Assembly (NCBI GenBank): GCA_048594885.1
Contig: JBMDXB010000107.1
Location: forward strand, 31,756 to 95,755
Reading direction: 5' to 3'
DNA from: JBMDXB01 sp048594885
GTDB lineage: Bacteria > Acidobacteriota > Vicinamibacteria > Vicinamibacterales > 2-12-FULL-66-21
DNA: 64,000 nucleotides
The notes under the pieces are model-generated. The model ran no database searches, was not told the origin of the DNA, and saw only the letters and a list, made by a program, of their open reading frames with translations. Within the stretch, counting starts at the first letter, position 1; each line of letters opens with the position of its first letter. The position numbers were made by a program, and so were the translations under genes. Shown piece after piece: positions 28,659-36,733 of this stretch.

Positions 28659-29858
28659 TCAACTCAGCGTGCCTTTGGTGCCGTTCCAGCGCACGGGCCG
28701 GCCGGCTTTGAGCGCCGCGTTGGCAATGTGCGACGTCCGCGCCGCGCGGTGGCCGGCGCGGATGTCCGCGTTCGGCGCCTTGCGGCTCCGGATGCAATCG
28801 AGCCAGTTCTGGAGATGCGCCCGCGAGCCGTCGCCGCTCGAGCGGACGAAGATCTCCGGCTCCGGCGTCAACGAGCCGGGCGCATATTCGGCGGCGTCGC
28901 GGTAGAAAGCCAGCCGCGCGCGATCGATCTTCAGCGTCCCCAGCTCGCCGCGGAACTCCAGTCCGCCGTCGTCCACGCGGCTGACGTAGGTGCCGAGATA
29001 CGCGGCCGTGAAGTTCGGGAACTCCACGGTGGCCGAAACGGTGTCCGGCGCCTCCCAGATTTTGATGTTGTAGTTGTGCCCGGACGCCATGGCCGACGTC
29101 GGCGCATCGACGTCCATGTACCAGTGGACGACGTCGATCCAGTGGGTCATGAGGTCGGTGAGACAGCCGCCGCCGAACTGCCAGAAGTGGCGCCACTGGT
29201 AGAAGCGTTCCGGGCGGAACGGCTGGTCGGGCGCGGGGCCGAGCCACTGCTTCCAATCGAGCTTCTCGAGGGTGACGGGCGAGTAGGTGCCGGCGCGCGC
29301 GTGCTGATACCAGTAGGTGTGGACGAACGTGATCTGCCCGAGCCGTCCGGAGTCGATGATCTGCTTGCCGAGGATCCAGTGGTCCCAGCTTCGCTGCTGC
29401 ATGCCGCTCTGGACGATCTGCTTCGACGCCTCCACGGCTTTCACCATCTCGGCGCCTTCTTCGATGCTGTGCGAAATCGGCTTCTCGACGTAGACGTCCT
29501 TGCCGGCAGCGACGCCGTCCAGTGTCATCTTCGTGTGCCAGTGATCGGGCGAGCCGATAAGGACCGCGTCGATATCGCGGTTGTCGAGAATGCGTCGGTA
29601 ATCCGCGACCTTGATCGCGTCCGGCCCGGCGATCTCCGCGGCCTGCTGCAATCGCGGCTCATAGACGTCGCACACGGCGGCGATCTGCGCGCCGCGCAGG
29701 GCCTTCAAGTGCGTCATCAGGCCGCGCGCGCGTCCCCCCGTGCCGATCACGCCAATGCGGATGCGATCGCTCGCGCCCTGCGCGGTCGCCGCAGCGAGGC
29801 GGGTACCGATTGCGAAGCCTGAAGCAGCCGAGAGAAACGCGCGTCGCGTGCAGTCCAT
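28659..29858 (-). CDS. TAT-exported Gfo/Idh/MocA family oxidoreductase
   Basis: 399 aa. Twin-arginine signal TRRAFLSAASG at the N-terminus, then a Rossmann fold with GVIGTGGRARG, the family motif YVEKPISHSIEEG, and a C-terminal substrate domain (WKQWLGPAPDQPFRPERFYQ, and GGGCLTDLMTHWIDVVHWYM). NAD(P)-dependent dehydrogenases of this group act on sugars or inositols; exported members are common in Acidobacteriota and Planctomycetota and may carry a tightly bound cofactor. Divergent from the GHL10-like secreted hydrolase, consistent with a joint role in glycan turnover. Confidence 0.92.
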   Translation of the reverse strand: MDCTRRAFLSAASGFAIGTRLAAATAQGASDRIRIGVIGTGGRARGLMTHLKALRGAQIAAVCDVYEPRLQQAAEIAGPDAIKVADYRRILDNRDIDAVLIGSPDHWHTKMTLDGVAAGKDVYVEKPISHSIEEGAEMVKAVEASKQIVQSGMQQRSWDHWILGKQIIDSGRLGQITFVHTYWYQHARAGTYSPVTLEKLDWKQWLGPAPDQPFRPERFYQWRHFWQFGGGCLTDLMTHWIDVVHWYMDVDAPTSAMASGHNYNIKIWEAPDTVSATVEFPNFTAAYLGTYVSRVDDGGLEFRGELGTLKIDRARLAFYRDAAEYAPGSLTPEPEIFVRSSGDGSRAHLQNWLDCIRSRKAPNADIRAGHRAARTSHIANAALKAGRPVRWNGTKGTLS

Positions 29859-29956
29859 CGAGAACCTCCTGTGGATGAGCTCGAAAAATCAGCGCGGCCC
29901 CTTATCATCGGGCGCCCGCCAGTCCACACGGACGGCCACGAATCGCAGGAGGCCGA

Positions 29957-32041
29957 ATGTCTCGCAACTTCAGGCAATGCGCCGCGGCATCGATCGCCCT
30001 CGTTCTTCTGTTCGCGCCCGCGGCGGCGGCGGCCCCGCAGGCGGAGTATCGCGCATTCTGGGTCGATACGTTCAACACCGCGCTCAACAGCCACGCCGAC
30101 GTCGTCGCCGTCGTCGACAAGGCAAGAGCGGCGAACGCGAACGCCATCTTCGCGCAAGTGCGGCGCCGCGGCGATGCCTGGTATCTGAACTCGCTCGAAC
30201 CGCTGCCAGACCCGAACACCATCGCTCCGGGCTTCGACCCGCTGCAGGACCTGATCATCGAAGGCCACGCGGCGGGACTCGAGGTCCATGCCTTCGTCAT
30301 CATCGGCGCGGTATGGAACAGGCACCCGGTGATTCTGGGGCCACCCGCCAGCCCGAATCACGTGTTCAACCTGCACGGCGGGTTCGACCCTGCGACCGGT
30401 ACGATCGTGCAGGGACCGGACAACTGGCTGACGCGGAGCCTGCTGCCGACCATCGCGTTCCAGGGCCATCGTTTCGGCGCCGACTTCTGGATCGAGCCGG
30501 GGCATCCGGATGCTGCGGCGTACACGGTCGATGTCCTGATGCACCTGGTCGCGAACTACGACGTCGACGGGCTGCATCTCGATCGCATCCGGTATCCGGA
30601 GTTCTCGGCCACCGGCCAGACGCCCGCGAACGGGACGAACATCGGCTACAACTTCACGAACATCGCGCGCTTCAATCGCCACTACGGGATCACGCCGGAG
30701 GATCTGCCGCCGGCGACCGGTGACGTGCGCTGGACGCAGTGGCGCCGCGATCAGGTCACCCACCTCGTTCGCCGCATCTACTTGAACGCGGTTGCGCTGA
30801 AGCCGCAACTGAAGATCTCGGCGGCGCTGATCGCGTTCGGCGGCGGACCCGTGGCCGAGACGTCGTGGCCGACGGTGTCGGAGGCCCATTGGCGTGTCTA
30901 CCAAGACTGGCGCGCGTGGACGGAGGAGGGCATCCTCGATCTTGCGATCCCGATGAACTATAAGCGCGAGCACATCGCGTCACAGCAGACCCAGTTCAAT
31001 CAGTGGCTCGAGTGGACGCGCAATCATCAGTACGGCCGCGCCGCGCTCATGGGGCAGGGTGCCTTCGTCAACGCGATCGAGGGGACACTTCGCCAGGTGC
31101 GCCGATCGCTCGCGCCGTCCGCGACGACCGGCAACACACTCGGTGGCGTGGTGTTCTTCTCGATGGCGACCAGCAACGTCTTCACGAACAACGGTGCGAC
31201 GGTTCCGGTGCCGTTGCCGAATCCGTACTCGATCCCGCCGAACCAGTTCACGCCGACCCGCTCGTTCGCGGAATTCGCCTCGGGACTGACGACGGGGAAG
31301 TCCGTCGACGGGACGACGCTGTACGAGGATCCGGTCGCCAATCCGACACCCGTCTTCAATCTGCCGGTCCCCGTGCCGGTGCATCCGTGGAAGAACAACC
31401 CGCAGGTCGGACATCTGAAGGGATTCGCGAGGACGGAGCTCGGCGCCGCGGTGGATACCGGTGCGATCCGGATCGCGCGCGAGGGCAGCGACACGCCTTC
31501 AACCGGGCGCACGCTCGTGACGAATGCGACCGACGGCGGCGGCTTCTACGGCGGTGTCGACCTCGCACCCGGCGCGTATCGCGTGACCGTGACACCGAGG
31601 GGCGAGACGCCCTACACGTCGTGCGTTGCGACAGCCGTCGTCACCGCCGGCGCCGTGTCGACGCTCGACGTCGTCGTCGATCGCACGGCGCCCGTGACGG
31701 CGGTTGCCGCTGACCCGCAGCAGCTCTGGCCGCCGAACGGCGAGTTCGCGACCGTCAATATTTCCGGCACGGCGTCGGACGTGGGCACCGGCATTACCTC
31801 CATCACGTTGCGCGTCATCGACGAATACGGTGAAGTCGAACCGGCTGTTGCCGCGATTTCCGGCGGCGGAGCGACGTCGCTCCCGTGGTCGGCGCAGGTG
31901 CAACTGCAGGCATTTCGGCGCGAGGAGGATCGCGACGGCCGCACCTACACGATTGAGGCGACGCTGGTCGACCGCGCGTGCAACCTCCGCGTTGTCACGA
32001 CGAGCGTGGTGGTGCCGCACGATCTCAGAATCGATCGATGA
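29957..32041 (+). CDS. Secreted glycosyl-hydrolase-like (GHL10/DUF187) protein with Ig-like C-terminus
   Basis: 694 aa. Signal peptide about residues 1-26. The GHL10 barrel spans about 28-400: EYRAFWVDTFN, FAQVRRRGDAWYLNSLEP, YDVDGLHLDRIRYPEFS and LDLAIPMNYKRE are family landmarks. A carboxypeptidase-regulatory/PEGA-like unit (about 475-560, GGGFYGGVDLAPGAYRVTV) and a final Ig-like unit (PVTAVAADPQQLWPPNGEFA onward) follow. AGGAGG stands before ATG 29957. Enzymes of this family act on bacterial or plant polysaccharides outside the cytoplasm; the specific substrate is unknown. Confidence 0.9.
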   Translation: MSRNFRQCAAASIALVLLFAPAAAAAPQAEYRAFWVDTFNTALNSHADVVAVVDKARAANANAIFAQVRRRGDAWYLNSLEPLPDPNTIAPGFDPLQDLIIEGHAAGLEVHAFVIIGAVWNRHPVILGPPASPNHVFNLHGGFDPATGTIVQGPDNWLTRSLLPTIAFQGHRFGADFWIEPGHPDAAAYTVDVLMHLVANYDVDGLHLDRIRYPEFSATGQTPANGTNIGYNFTNIARFNRHYGITPEDLPPATGDVRWTQWRRDQVTHLVRRIYLNAVALKPQLKISAALIAFGGGPVAETSWPTVSEAHWRVYQDWRAWTEEGILDLAIPMNYKREHIASQQTQFNQWLEWTRNHQYGRAALMGQGAFVNAIEGTLRQVRRSLAPSATTGNTLGGVVFFSMATSNVFTNNGATVPVPLPNPYSIPPNQFTPTRSFAEFASGLTTGKSVDGTTLYEDPVANPTPVFNLPVPVPVHPWKNNPQVGHLKGFARTELGAAVDTGAIRIAREGSDTPSTGRTLVTNATDGGGFYGGVDLAPGAYRVTVTPRGETPYTSCVATAVVTAGAVSTLDVVVDRTAPVTAVAADPQQLWPPNGEFATVNISGTASDVGTGITSITLRVIDEYGEVEPAVAAISGGGATSLPWSAQVQLQAFRREEDRDGRTYTIEATLVDRACNLRVVTTSVVVPHDLRIDR

Positions 32042-32104
32042 GCACGCGCACGACGGCACGCCACTGGCATTGGCATACGCCCGGCACGCGCCGAGGCGCC
32101 TCAA

Positions 32105-32722
32105 ATGGAGATTTTTGTAGCGCTCGTAACGATTTCGGTGGTCGCGCTGCTGCTGGCGTGGTGGCCGACGGTCCGCACCGTCGCCGCTTATCGGAAGCCG
32201 GCGGGCGGTATCCTGCGCGATTCCGGGCTGGGCTATGCGCAGGTGGCGCTGCTTCCCGGGTGGCGCCCTGCGCAGATTCTGAATGATGAGGCAGGCCTGC
32301 AAGCCGTGGATCCGCTGCGACGGCGCTATCTGATCGTCATCAGCGAGTCACGCGAGGATTTCAAGGCCAACTTGACCATCGAGGATCATGCGGCGTTGAC
32401 ACTGCAGCACCTGGCCAAGTCCGTTCGGATGGTCGGCCTGTCCGATCCCGCGTACGGCAAGGTCGGTGACTTCACGATGCTGCAGTACGAAGTCGAGGCG
32501 TTCAGCGACGACACGTGGCTGAAGTATCTGCACACGACGATTCGCGGACGCCGAGCGTTTCATCAGGTCCTGGCGTGGGCCACTCATTCGATGTACGACC
32601 GCGGGACCTTCGACGCGCTGGTGCGGGGCTTCAGCGAGCTGCCCGGACCGGACCCCGTGGTGCGGTCTGCGCCGCCGGTGATCCCGCACATCGTCAGCCG
32701 ATCGCGATACGACGTTCAGTGA
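32105..32722 (+). CDS. Membrane-anchored protein of unknown function
   Basis: 205 aa. N-terminal anchor (about residues 3-21, FVALVTISVVALLLAWW), then a periplasmic domain with LDPLRRRYLIVISE-like and GDFTMLQYEVEAF elements followed by FHQVLAWATHSMYDRGTF. That arrangement resembles proteins of the PsbP/DUF1795 type, similar in outline to the secreted protein at 16172, but I cannot confirm homology. No strong ribosome binding site. It follows the GHL10-like gene by 63 nt and converges on the small TM2-like gene. Confidence 0.6.
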   Translation: MEIFVALVTISVVALLLAWWPTVRTVAAYRKPAGGILRDSGLGYAQVALLPGWRPAQILNDEAGLQAVDPLRRRYLIVISESREDFKANLTIEDHAALTLQHLAKSVRMVGLSDPAYGKVGDFTMLQYEVEAFSDDTWLKYLHTTIRGRRAFHQVLAWATHSMYDRGTFDALVRGFSELPGPDPVVRSAPPVIPHIVSRSRYDVQ

Positions 32723-32725
32723 GCG

Positions 32726-32950
32726 TCACGCGGCGAGTGCCTGGTTCTTCAGCTTCGCTCGGCGATGCGCCGTGATGGCGGCAATTACGTGGCACACCCA
32801 TCCGAGAAATCCGCCGCTGCCGATCCAGAGTCCGGGCGTCACGATCAGCCAGAAGATCCCGCGGAGAAAGTCGCCGTTGTAGAACTGCCCGATCCCCGGG
32901 ATGATCGCGCTCAGCACCGCGGCCAGCCCGGGGTTCCTGTAGTCGGCCAT
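32726..32950 (-). CDS. Small TM2-like membrane protein
   Basis: 74 aa with two hydrophobic helices. AVLSAIIPGIGQFYNGDFLR is the characteristic TM2-domain turn, followed by GIFWLIVTPGLWIGSGGFLG and AAITAHRRAK at the end. Such proteins are widespread; their role is undefined. Convergent with the preceding gene (3-nt gap). Confidence 0.8.
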   Translation of the reverse strand: MADYRNPGLAAVLSAIIPGIGQFYNGDFLRGIFWLIVTPGLWIGSGGFLGWVCHVIAAITAHRRAKLKNQALAA

Positions 32951-33123
32951 CGAACACCTTCCGAATTCCGTTCTACCACGGTTCGTCGCTGGCCGCGACC
33001 AGCCCCGCGACGGCGGCCGCGTCGACAGACTGTCTGGCCAAACGACATTCGCACGGAGATGCTTGGCACCGACGGCGCGCTCAGGTCGGCTCGATACGAC
33101 CGCGGCGGCCGTTGGGGCCCGCA

Positions 33124-33147
33124 GTATGGTAGTATGGTGGTATTGCG
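33124..33147. promoter_or_regulatory. Triple 8-bp direct repeat before the vapBC start
   Basis: GTATGGTA, GTATGGTG and GTATTGCG follow one another without gaps and end 3 nt before the antitoxin ATG. Ribbon-helix-helix antitoxins bind short direct or inverted repeats in their own promoter, so this is the likely autoregulatory operator. Confidence 0.5.
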
Positions 33148-33150
33148 ATT

Positions 33151-33429
33151 ATGCCCAAGCTGACCTTCTCGCTGGACGACGAAACGGTCGAGACGCTGCG
33201 CAAAGCCGCGGCGCGGACCGGGAAGTCTCAGAGTCTCGTCGTGCGCGAGGCCGTCGCGCATTACGCCGCGCAAGAAGACCGCTTGCCGGACGCCGAGCGC
33301 GAGCGCCTGCTCGGCGTCTTGCGACGGATCCGCAGGCGGCCACCGACGCGGCCGGCAGCGCAGGTCGACCGCGAGCTGCGCGAGATCCGGCGGTCGCGGC
33401 GCTCGGGGTGGACGCGCCCCTCGCGATGA
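33151..33429 (+). CDS. Ribbon-helix-helix antitoxin (VapB-like)
   Basis: 92 aa. The N-terminal ribbon-helix-helix is clear: KLTFSLDDETVETLRKAAAR and TGKSQSLVVREAVAHYAA. The basic C-terminal tail (RRIRRRPPTRPAAQVDREL) should wrap the toxin. Its TGA overlaps the toxin ATG (ATGA at 33426-33429), the usual antitoxin-first arrangement. Expected to bind DNA at the repeats just upstream. Confidence 0.85.
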   Translation: MPKLTFSLDDETVETLRKAAARTGKSQSLVVREAVAHYAAQEDRLPDAERERLLGVLRRIRRRPPTRPAAQVDRELREIRRSRRSGWTRPSR

Positions 33430-33806
33430 CGGTACACCTCGATACGTCCGTCCTCGTGGACGCGCTCACGGGACCGCGCCGCTCGTTTGCCGCGCTCGAG
33501 CGGACCGTGGGACGCGGTCACGTCATCGCATGGTCCGCGCTGGTGCTCTACGAGTGGCTGCGAGGGCCGCGTACGTCCGAGGAGATTGCCGATCAGGAGG
33601 CGCTGCTGCCGGCCTCGGACGCCCGCGCATTCGGCCCTGCGGAAGCGGCGCGGGCAGCCGCCTTGTATCGCGCGGTGCGGCGACCGCGCGGACGAGACAT
33701 GGACCTCGCGGTTGCCGCATGTGCGCTCGAGCAGCGCGCAGGCCTCTGGACGCTCAATCCCGCGGATTTCAAGGACATTCCAGGACTCGAGCTCTACGAC
33801 GAGTAA
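33426..33806 (+). CDS. vapC: PIN-domain toxin (VapC-like ribonuclease)
   Basis: 126 aa. The PIN acidic residues are visible: Asp in VHLDTSVLVDAL, Glu in LVLYEWLRG, Asp in GRDMDLAVAACAL and the last in TLNPADFKDIPGLELYDE. VapC proteins are Mg-dependent RNases that cut tRNA or rRNA when the antitoxin is degraded. Start fixed by the ATGA overlap with the antitoxin. Confidence 0.9.
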   Translation: MTVHLDTSVLVDALTGPRRSFAALERTVGRGHVIAWSALVLYEWLRGPRTSEEIADQEALLPASDARAFGPAEAARAAALYRAVRRPRGRDMDLAVAACALEQRAGLWTLNPADFKDIPGLELYDE

Positions 33807-34149
33807 CGCCCCGCATCACGGCGGAGCAGATCACGGTCGATACATCGGCGGGCCAACGGCGGTTCGCTCCCGACGCGGTGGCGACGATCGCCGTGCGACG
33901 CACGTACGCGAAGCGCGGCGCGCTCGTCGGCGCCGTCGTCGGCGCTGCGCTGGGGATCCCGCATACGAGGGGGGAGCACGCGGATCGCGACGCACCGGTG
34001 CTGACGGGCTGCTGGGCGCCGGCGTCGGAGCCGTCGCCGGGGCCTTCATCCCGCGCATGAAGGTGGTGTATCGGGCCGGCAGTCCGCCGGGCGCTGCGCG
34101 CGCCAGGGTGGCACGCCAGTGGTCAGTCACCGCGGCGTGGCGCTGGTGA
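33807..34149 (+). pseudogene. Remnant of a glycine-zipper membrane protein gene
   Basis: Directly after vapC, one frame gives ITVDTSAGQRRFAPDAVATI and KRGALVGAVVGAALG without a start codon. A second frame from about 33999 gives LLGAGVGAVAGAFIPRMKVV followed by YRAGSPPGAARARVARQ, ending at 34149. Joined, they resemble a common acidobacterial protein with a beta-strand region then a glycine zipper and a final YRAGSP. The 5' end is missing and the frame breaks once, so it is a decayed gene, possibly truncated when vapBC arrived. Confidence 0.5.
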
Positions 34150-34152
34150 GCG

Positions 34153-34932
34153 TCAGATTGGTTTCTGTGCGACGAGCCGCACGAGCCGGATGGTTTCCGG
34201 TCCCCAGTCGTACTTTCCGGTCGTGTCCTCGTACTTGAGGATTCGGAAGCCTTTGAATATCTCGAGCAACTCGCCCGTGCGGAATCCGAAAACGGCGTTC
34301 GCCTCTTCCGTGTGCCCCGCCTCGATGACGACGAGGCCGCCCGGCTTCAGCGCATCGCGGACGCGATGGACGCTGCGCTTCTCAATGGCGTAGATGATCG
34401 CGACGAGATCCCAACGCTCGCGGCCGAAGTCGAACTCCTCGTCCGACGCGTGCATCGCCGTGATCGTGAGGCCGGCTGCGGCGGCCTGCTCGCGCGCTTT
34501 CTGCAGGCCCACGGCGGCGACGTCGAATCCGGTGACCTCCCAGCCCTGGCGGGCCAGGAAGACGGCGTTGCGGCCTTGGCCCATGCCGACATCGAGTGCC
34601 TTGCCGGCACGAACACCGCTGACGGCCTCGACGAGCAGCTGGTTAGGTTTCGTGTTGAATTCCGGCGGCGCGGCGTACAGCTTGTCGTACAGCGTCGCCT
34701 CGTCGTACGCGGAGATCAGCCGCACCGTCCGATCGGCGACGGCGGCGGTGACGCCGTCGGCGAGGAGCTTCGCGTGGTACTTCGTGAGCGCGTCGCCCCA
34801 TGCGAGCGTGGCGTTCGCGGGCGCGTTCTTCCAGTGCCGGAAATCCTCGAGCGCCGCTTTGCCATCGGACTGGCCGAGTCCCGTCGTGGCGACGGAAAAC
34901 GCAAACGCCAGCGCAAGGGCCACGCGCCTCAT
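34153..34932 (-). CDS. SAM-dependent methyltransferase with an N-terminal signal peptide
   Basis: 259 aa from ATG 34932. Residues 1-20 look like a cleavable signal (VALALAFAFSVATTGLGQ). After a helical region (LYDKLYAAPPEFNTKPNQLL) comes a class I methyltransferase fold: motif I ALDVGMGQGRNAVFLA, GWEVTGFDVA, and GGLVVIEAGHTEE. SAM is cytoplasmic, so an exported methyltransferase is odd; the leader may be uncleaved or the protein may work in another way. It follows the Gfo/Idh/MocA gene by 5 nt, so they share an operon. Confidence 0.82.
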   Translation of the reverse strand: MRRVALALAFAFSVATTGLGQSDGKAALEDFRHWKNAPANATLAWGDALTKYHAKLLADGVTAAVADRTVRLISAYDEATLYDKLYAAPPEFNTKPNQLLVEAVSGVRAGKALDVGMGQGRNAVFLARQGWEVTGFDVAAVGLQKAREQAAAAGLTITAMHASDEEFDFGRERWDLVAIIYAIEKRSVHRVRDALKPGGLVVIEAGHTEEANAVFGFRTGELLEIFKGFRILKYEDTTGKYDWGPETIRLVRLVAQKPI

Positions 34933-34937
34933 CGTCC

Positions 34938-36266
34938 CTACGTCAGTTCCTTCATCCGCCAGGACTTCCGATACGTGCGCGTGAGCAGGGCGTCGGCCTG
35001 CGGTTTCTTCGGGAAGCGCAGGCGCGCGGCGTCGAGCTCCAGCGTCTCGCCGGGGAACTGCGCGGCGACGTTGCCGAGCAGCACGGTCTCGGTCAGCGGC
35101 CCGGAATAGTCGAAGTTCGCGGACAGCTTCGTGTTGCCAGCCAGTACCGCGTCGACGAACTCCGCGTAGTGGTCGCGCGGCGCGATCTGCGGCGCGGCCG
35201 CATCCTTGAACTTGTCGGCCGGCAGCGCGAACGGCGCGCCGCCGTGCGGCAGGACGATGATGCCGTCGGTGCCGATGAAGATGTTGCCCTGACCGGGCAT
35301 CCGCTCGCCGACCTGCTCGACGAGCTGCGCCGGCGGCCGCTCGGTACCGTCGTACCACCAGTAATTGACCGTCTTGCCTTCGGTCAGCTCCGTGCCCGGG
35401 AAGACGTACAGGAACTTCGCGCGGATCGCCCAGTTGTCGCGCGTCGGCTCGGGACCGTGCGACGTGATCGACAGCGGCGAGGTCAGCTTCAGCGAGCGGT
35501 ACGACGGGCTGAAGATGTGGCACCCCATGTCGCCCAGCGTGCCGGTGCCGTAGGCCTTGCGCCGGCGCCACTCGCCCGGGTGGAACTTCCCGCGCAGGAA
35601 CGAGCGCTCGTCGGCAACGCCGAGCCACCCGTCCCAATCGAGCGCGGGCGGCACCGGATCCGCGCCCTCCGGCAGCAGGCCGTCCTCACCCCAGCTCTTG
35701 TTCGAGAAGACGTGGACCTCGCGGATCTTGCCGATCATGCCGCTCTGGACCATCGCTTCGCCGAGCCGCTGCGGCATCGAGGAGCTCGTCTGGATGCCCA
35801 TTTGCGTGACGAGACCGTGCTTGCGCGCGTAGTCGGTGAGCCGGCGCGCTTCGGCGAGCGTCGAGGTCAGCGGCTTCTGCACGTAGACGTGCTTGCCCAT
35901 GCGCATCGCTTCCATGGCAATGCGCGCGTGCATGTGATCGGGCGTCGAGACGTTGACCGAATCGATGTGGTTCTTCTCGCGCTTCAGCATCTCGCGCCAG
36001 TCCTGATAGACGCGCACCTTCGGGAACAACTGCTGAACGCGCGCGATCGGACAGAGATCGACGTCGGCGATCGCCACGAGGTCGAACGCGGGATGCTTCG
36101 AGAACGCGTTGAGATCGGAGTAGCCCTGGCCGGAGGCGCCGACGGCGGCGTGCCGCAGCTTCCGCGCGATCGGACCGGTCTGCGCCAGCGCGCCGGCGGA
36201 CATCGCGACCGTCGCAGCCGCGAGGTCGCAGAGGAATCGTCGTCTGGAGGTGAGGATGAGTGCCAT
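34938..36266 (-). CDS. Exported Gfo/Idh/MocA family oxidoreductase
   Basis: 442 aa from ATG 36266. TAT-type leader SRRRFLCDLAAATVAMSAG, then AAVGASGQGYSD, VNVSTPDHMHARIAMEAM and the family motif VYVQKPLTSTLAEAR, with a large C-terminal domain (GTGTLGDMGCHIFSPSYRS). NAD(P)-dependent dehydrogenase fold; the Rossmann loop reads GASGQG rather than the usual GxGxxG. Member of an acidobacterial group of secreted sugar-type oxidoreductases; substrate unknown. In an operon with the methyltransferase. Confidence 0.9.
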   Translation of the reverse strand: MALILTSRRRFLCDLAAATVAMSAGALAQTGPIARKLRHAAVGASGQGYSDLNAFSKHPAFDLVAIADVDLCPIARVQQLFPKVRVYQDWREMLKREKNHIDSVNVSTPDHMHARIAMEAMRMGKHVYVQKPLTSTLAEARRLTDYARKHGLVTQMGIQTSSSMPQRLGEAMVQSGMIGKIREVHVFSNKSWGEDGLLPEGADPVPPALDWDGWLGVADERSFLRGKFHPGEWRRRKAYGTGTLGDMGCHIFSPSYRSLKLTSPLSITSHGPEPTRDNWAIRAKFLYVFPGTELTEGKTVNYWWYDGTERPPAQLVEQVGERMPGQGNIFIGTDGIIVLPHGGAPFALPADKFKDAAAPQIAPRDHYAEFVDAVLAGNTKLSANFDYSGPLTETVLLGNVAAQFPGETLELDAARLRFPKKPQADALLTRTYRKSWRMKELT

Positions 36267-36322
36267 GCGCGCACTATAACGCAAACGGTGCGCGCGTGTT
36301 GCGCTTCGCCTAAGATCGGAAG

Positions 36323-36727
36323 ATGACGAGAGGGAAGCTTCTACTCAGCGCGCTCGTCGCGTTGCTCGTGGTGGTCGGCCTGGCCTACACGTGGGGGGCG
36401 TCGGGCCGCTCGGCCGCGGAGGACGCGCTCGCCGCGGCGCGCCGGCAGCTCGATGCGTCGGACGCGCGCGGTCATCTGCTCGCCGCCCGCGTCAGCCTCT
36501 ACAACAACAACTTCGGCGACGCGAGCCGCAGCCTCGAGGAGGCGAAGGCGCCGCTGCGCCGCCTGCGCGCGGCGTACGAGGACGAGGGGCGGAGCGATGC
36601 GGTGTCGGCGATCGACAACACGCTGAAACACGTGGAGGAGGCGCAGCAGTTCGCGGGGAAGCTCGATCAGACGGCGCACGCCCGAACGAACGACGCGATG
36701 GAGGCGCTGAAGGCAGCGACCCGGTAA
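36323..36727 (+). CDS. Small membrane-anchored helical protein
   Basis: 134 aa: an N-terminal transmembrane helix (about residues 6-24) followed by an Ala/Arg/Glu-rich helical, possibly coiled-coil, region (DALAAARRQLDASDARGHLL, then ASRSLEEAKAPLRRL). No recognised family. Stands alone between divergent and convergent neighbours; 6 nt from the end of the ABC permease. Confidence 0.65.
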   Translation: MTRGKLLLSALVALLVVVGLAYTWGASGRSAAEDALAAARRQLDASDARGHLLAARVSLYNNNFGDASRSLEEAKAPLRRLRAAYEDEGRSDAVSAIDNTLKHVEEAQQFAGKLDQTAHARTNDAMEALKAATR

Positions 36728-36733
36728 GAGCCG

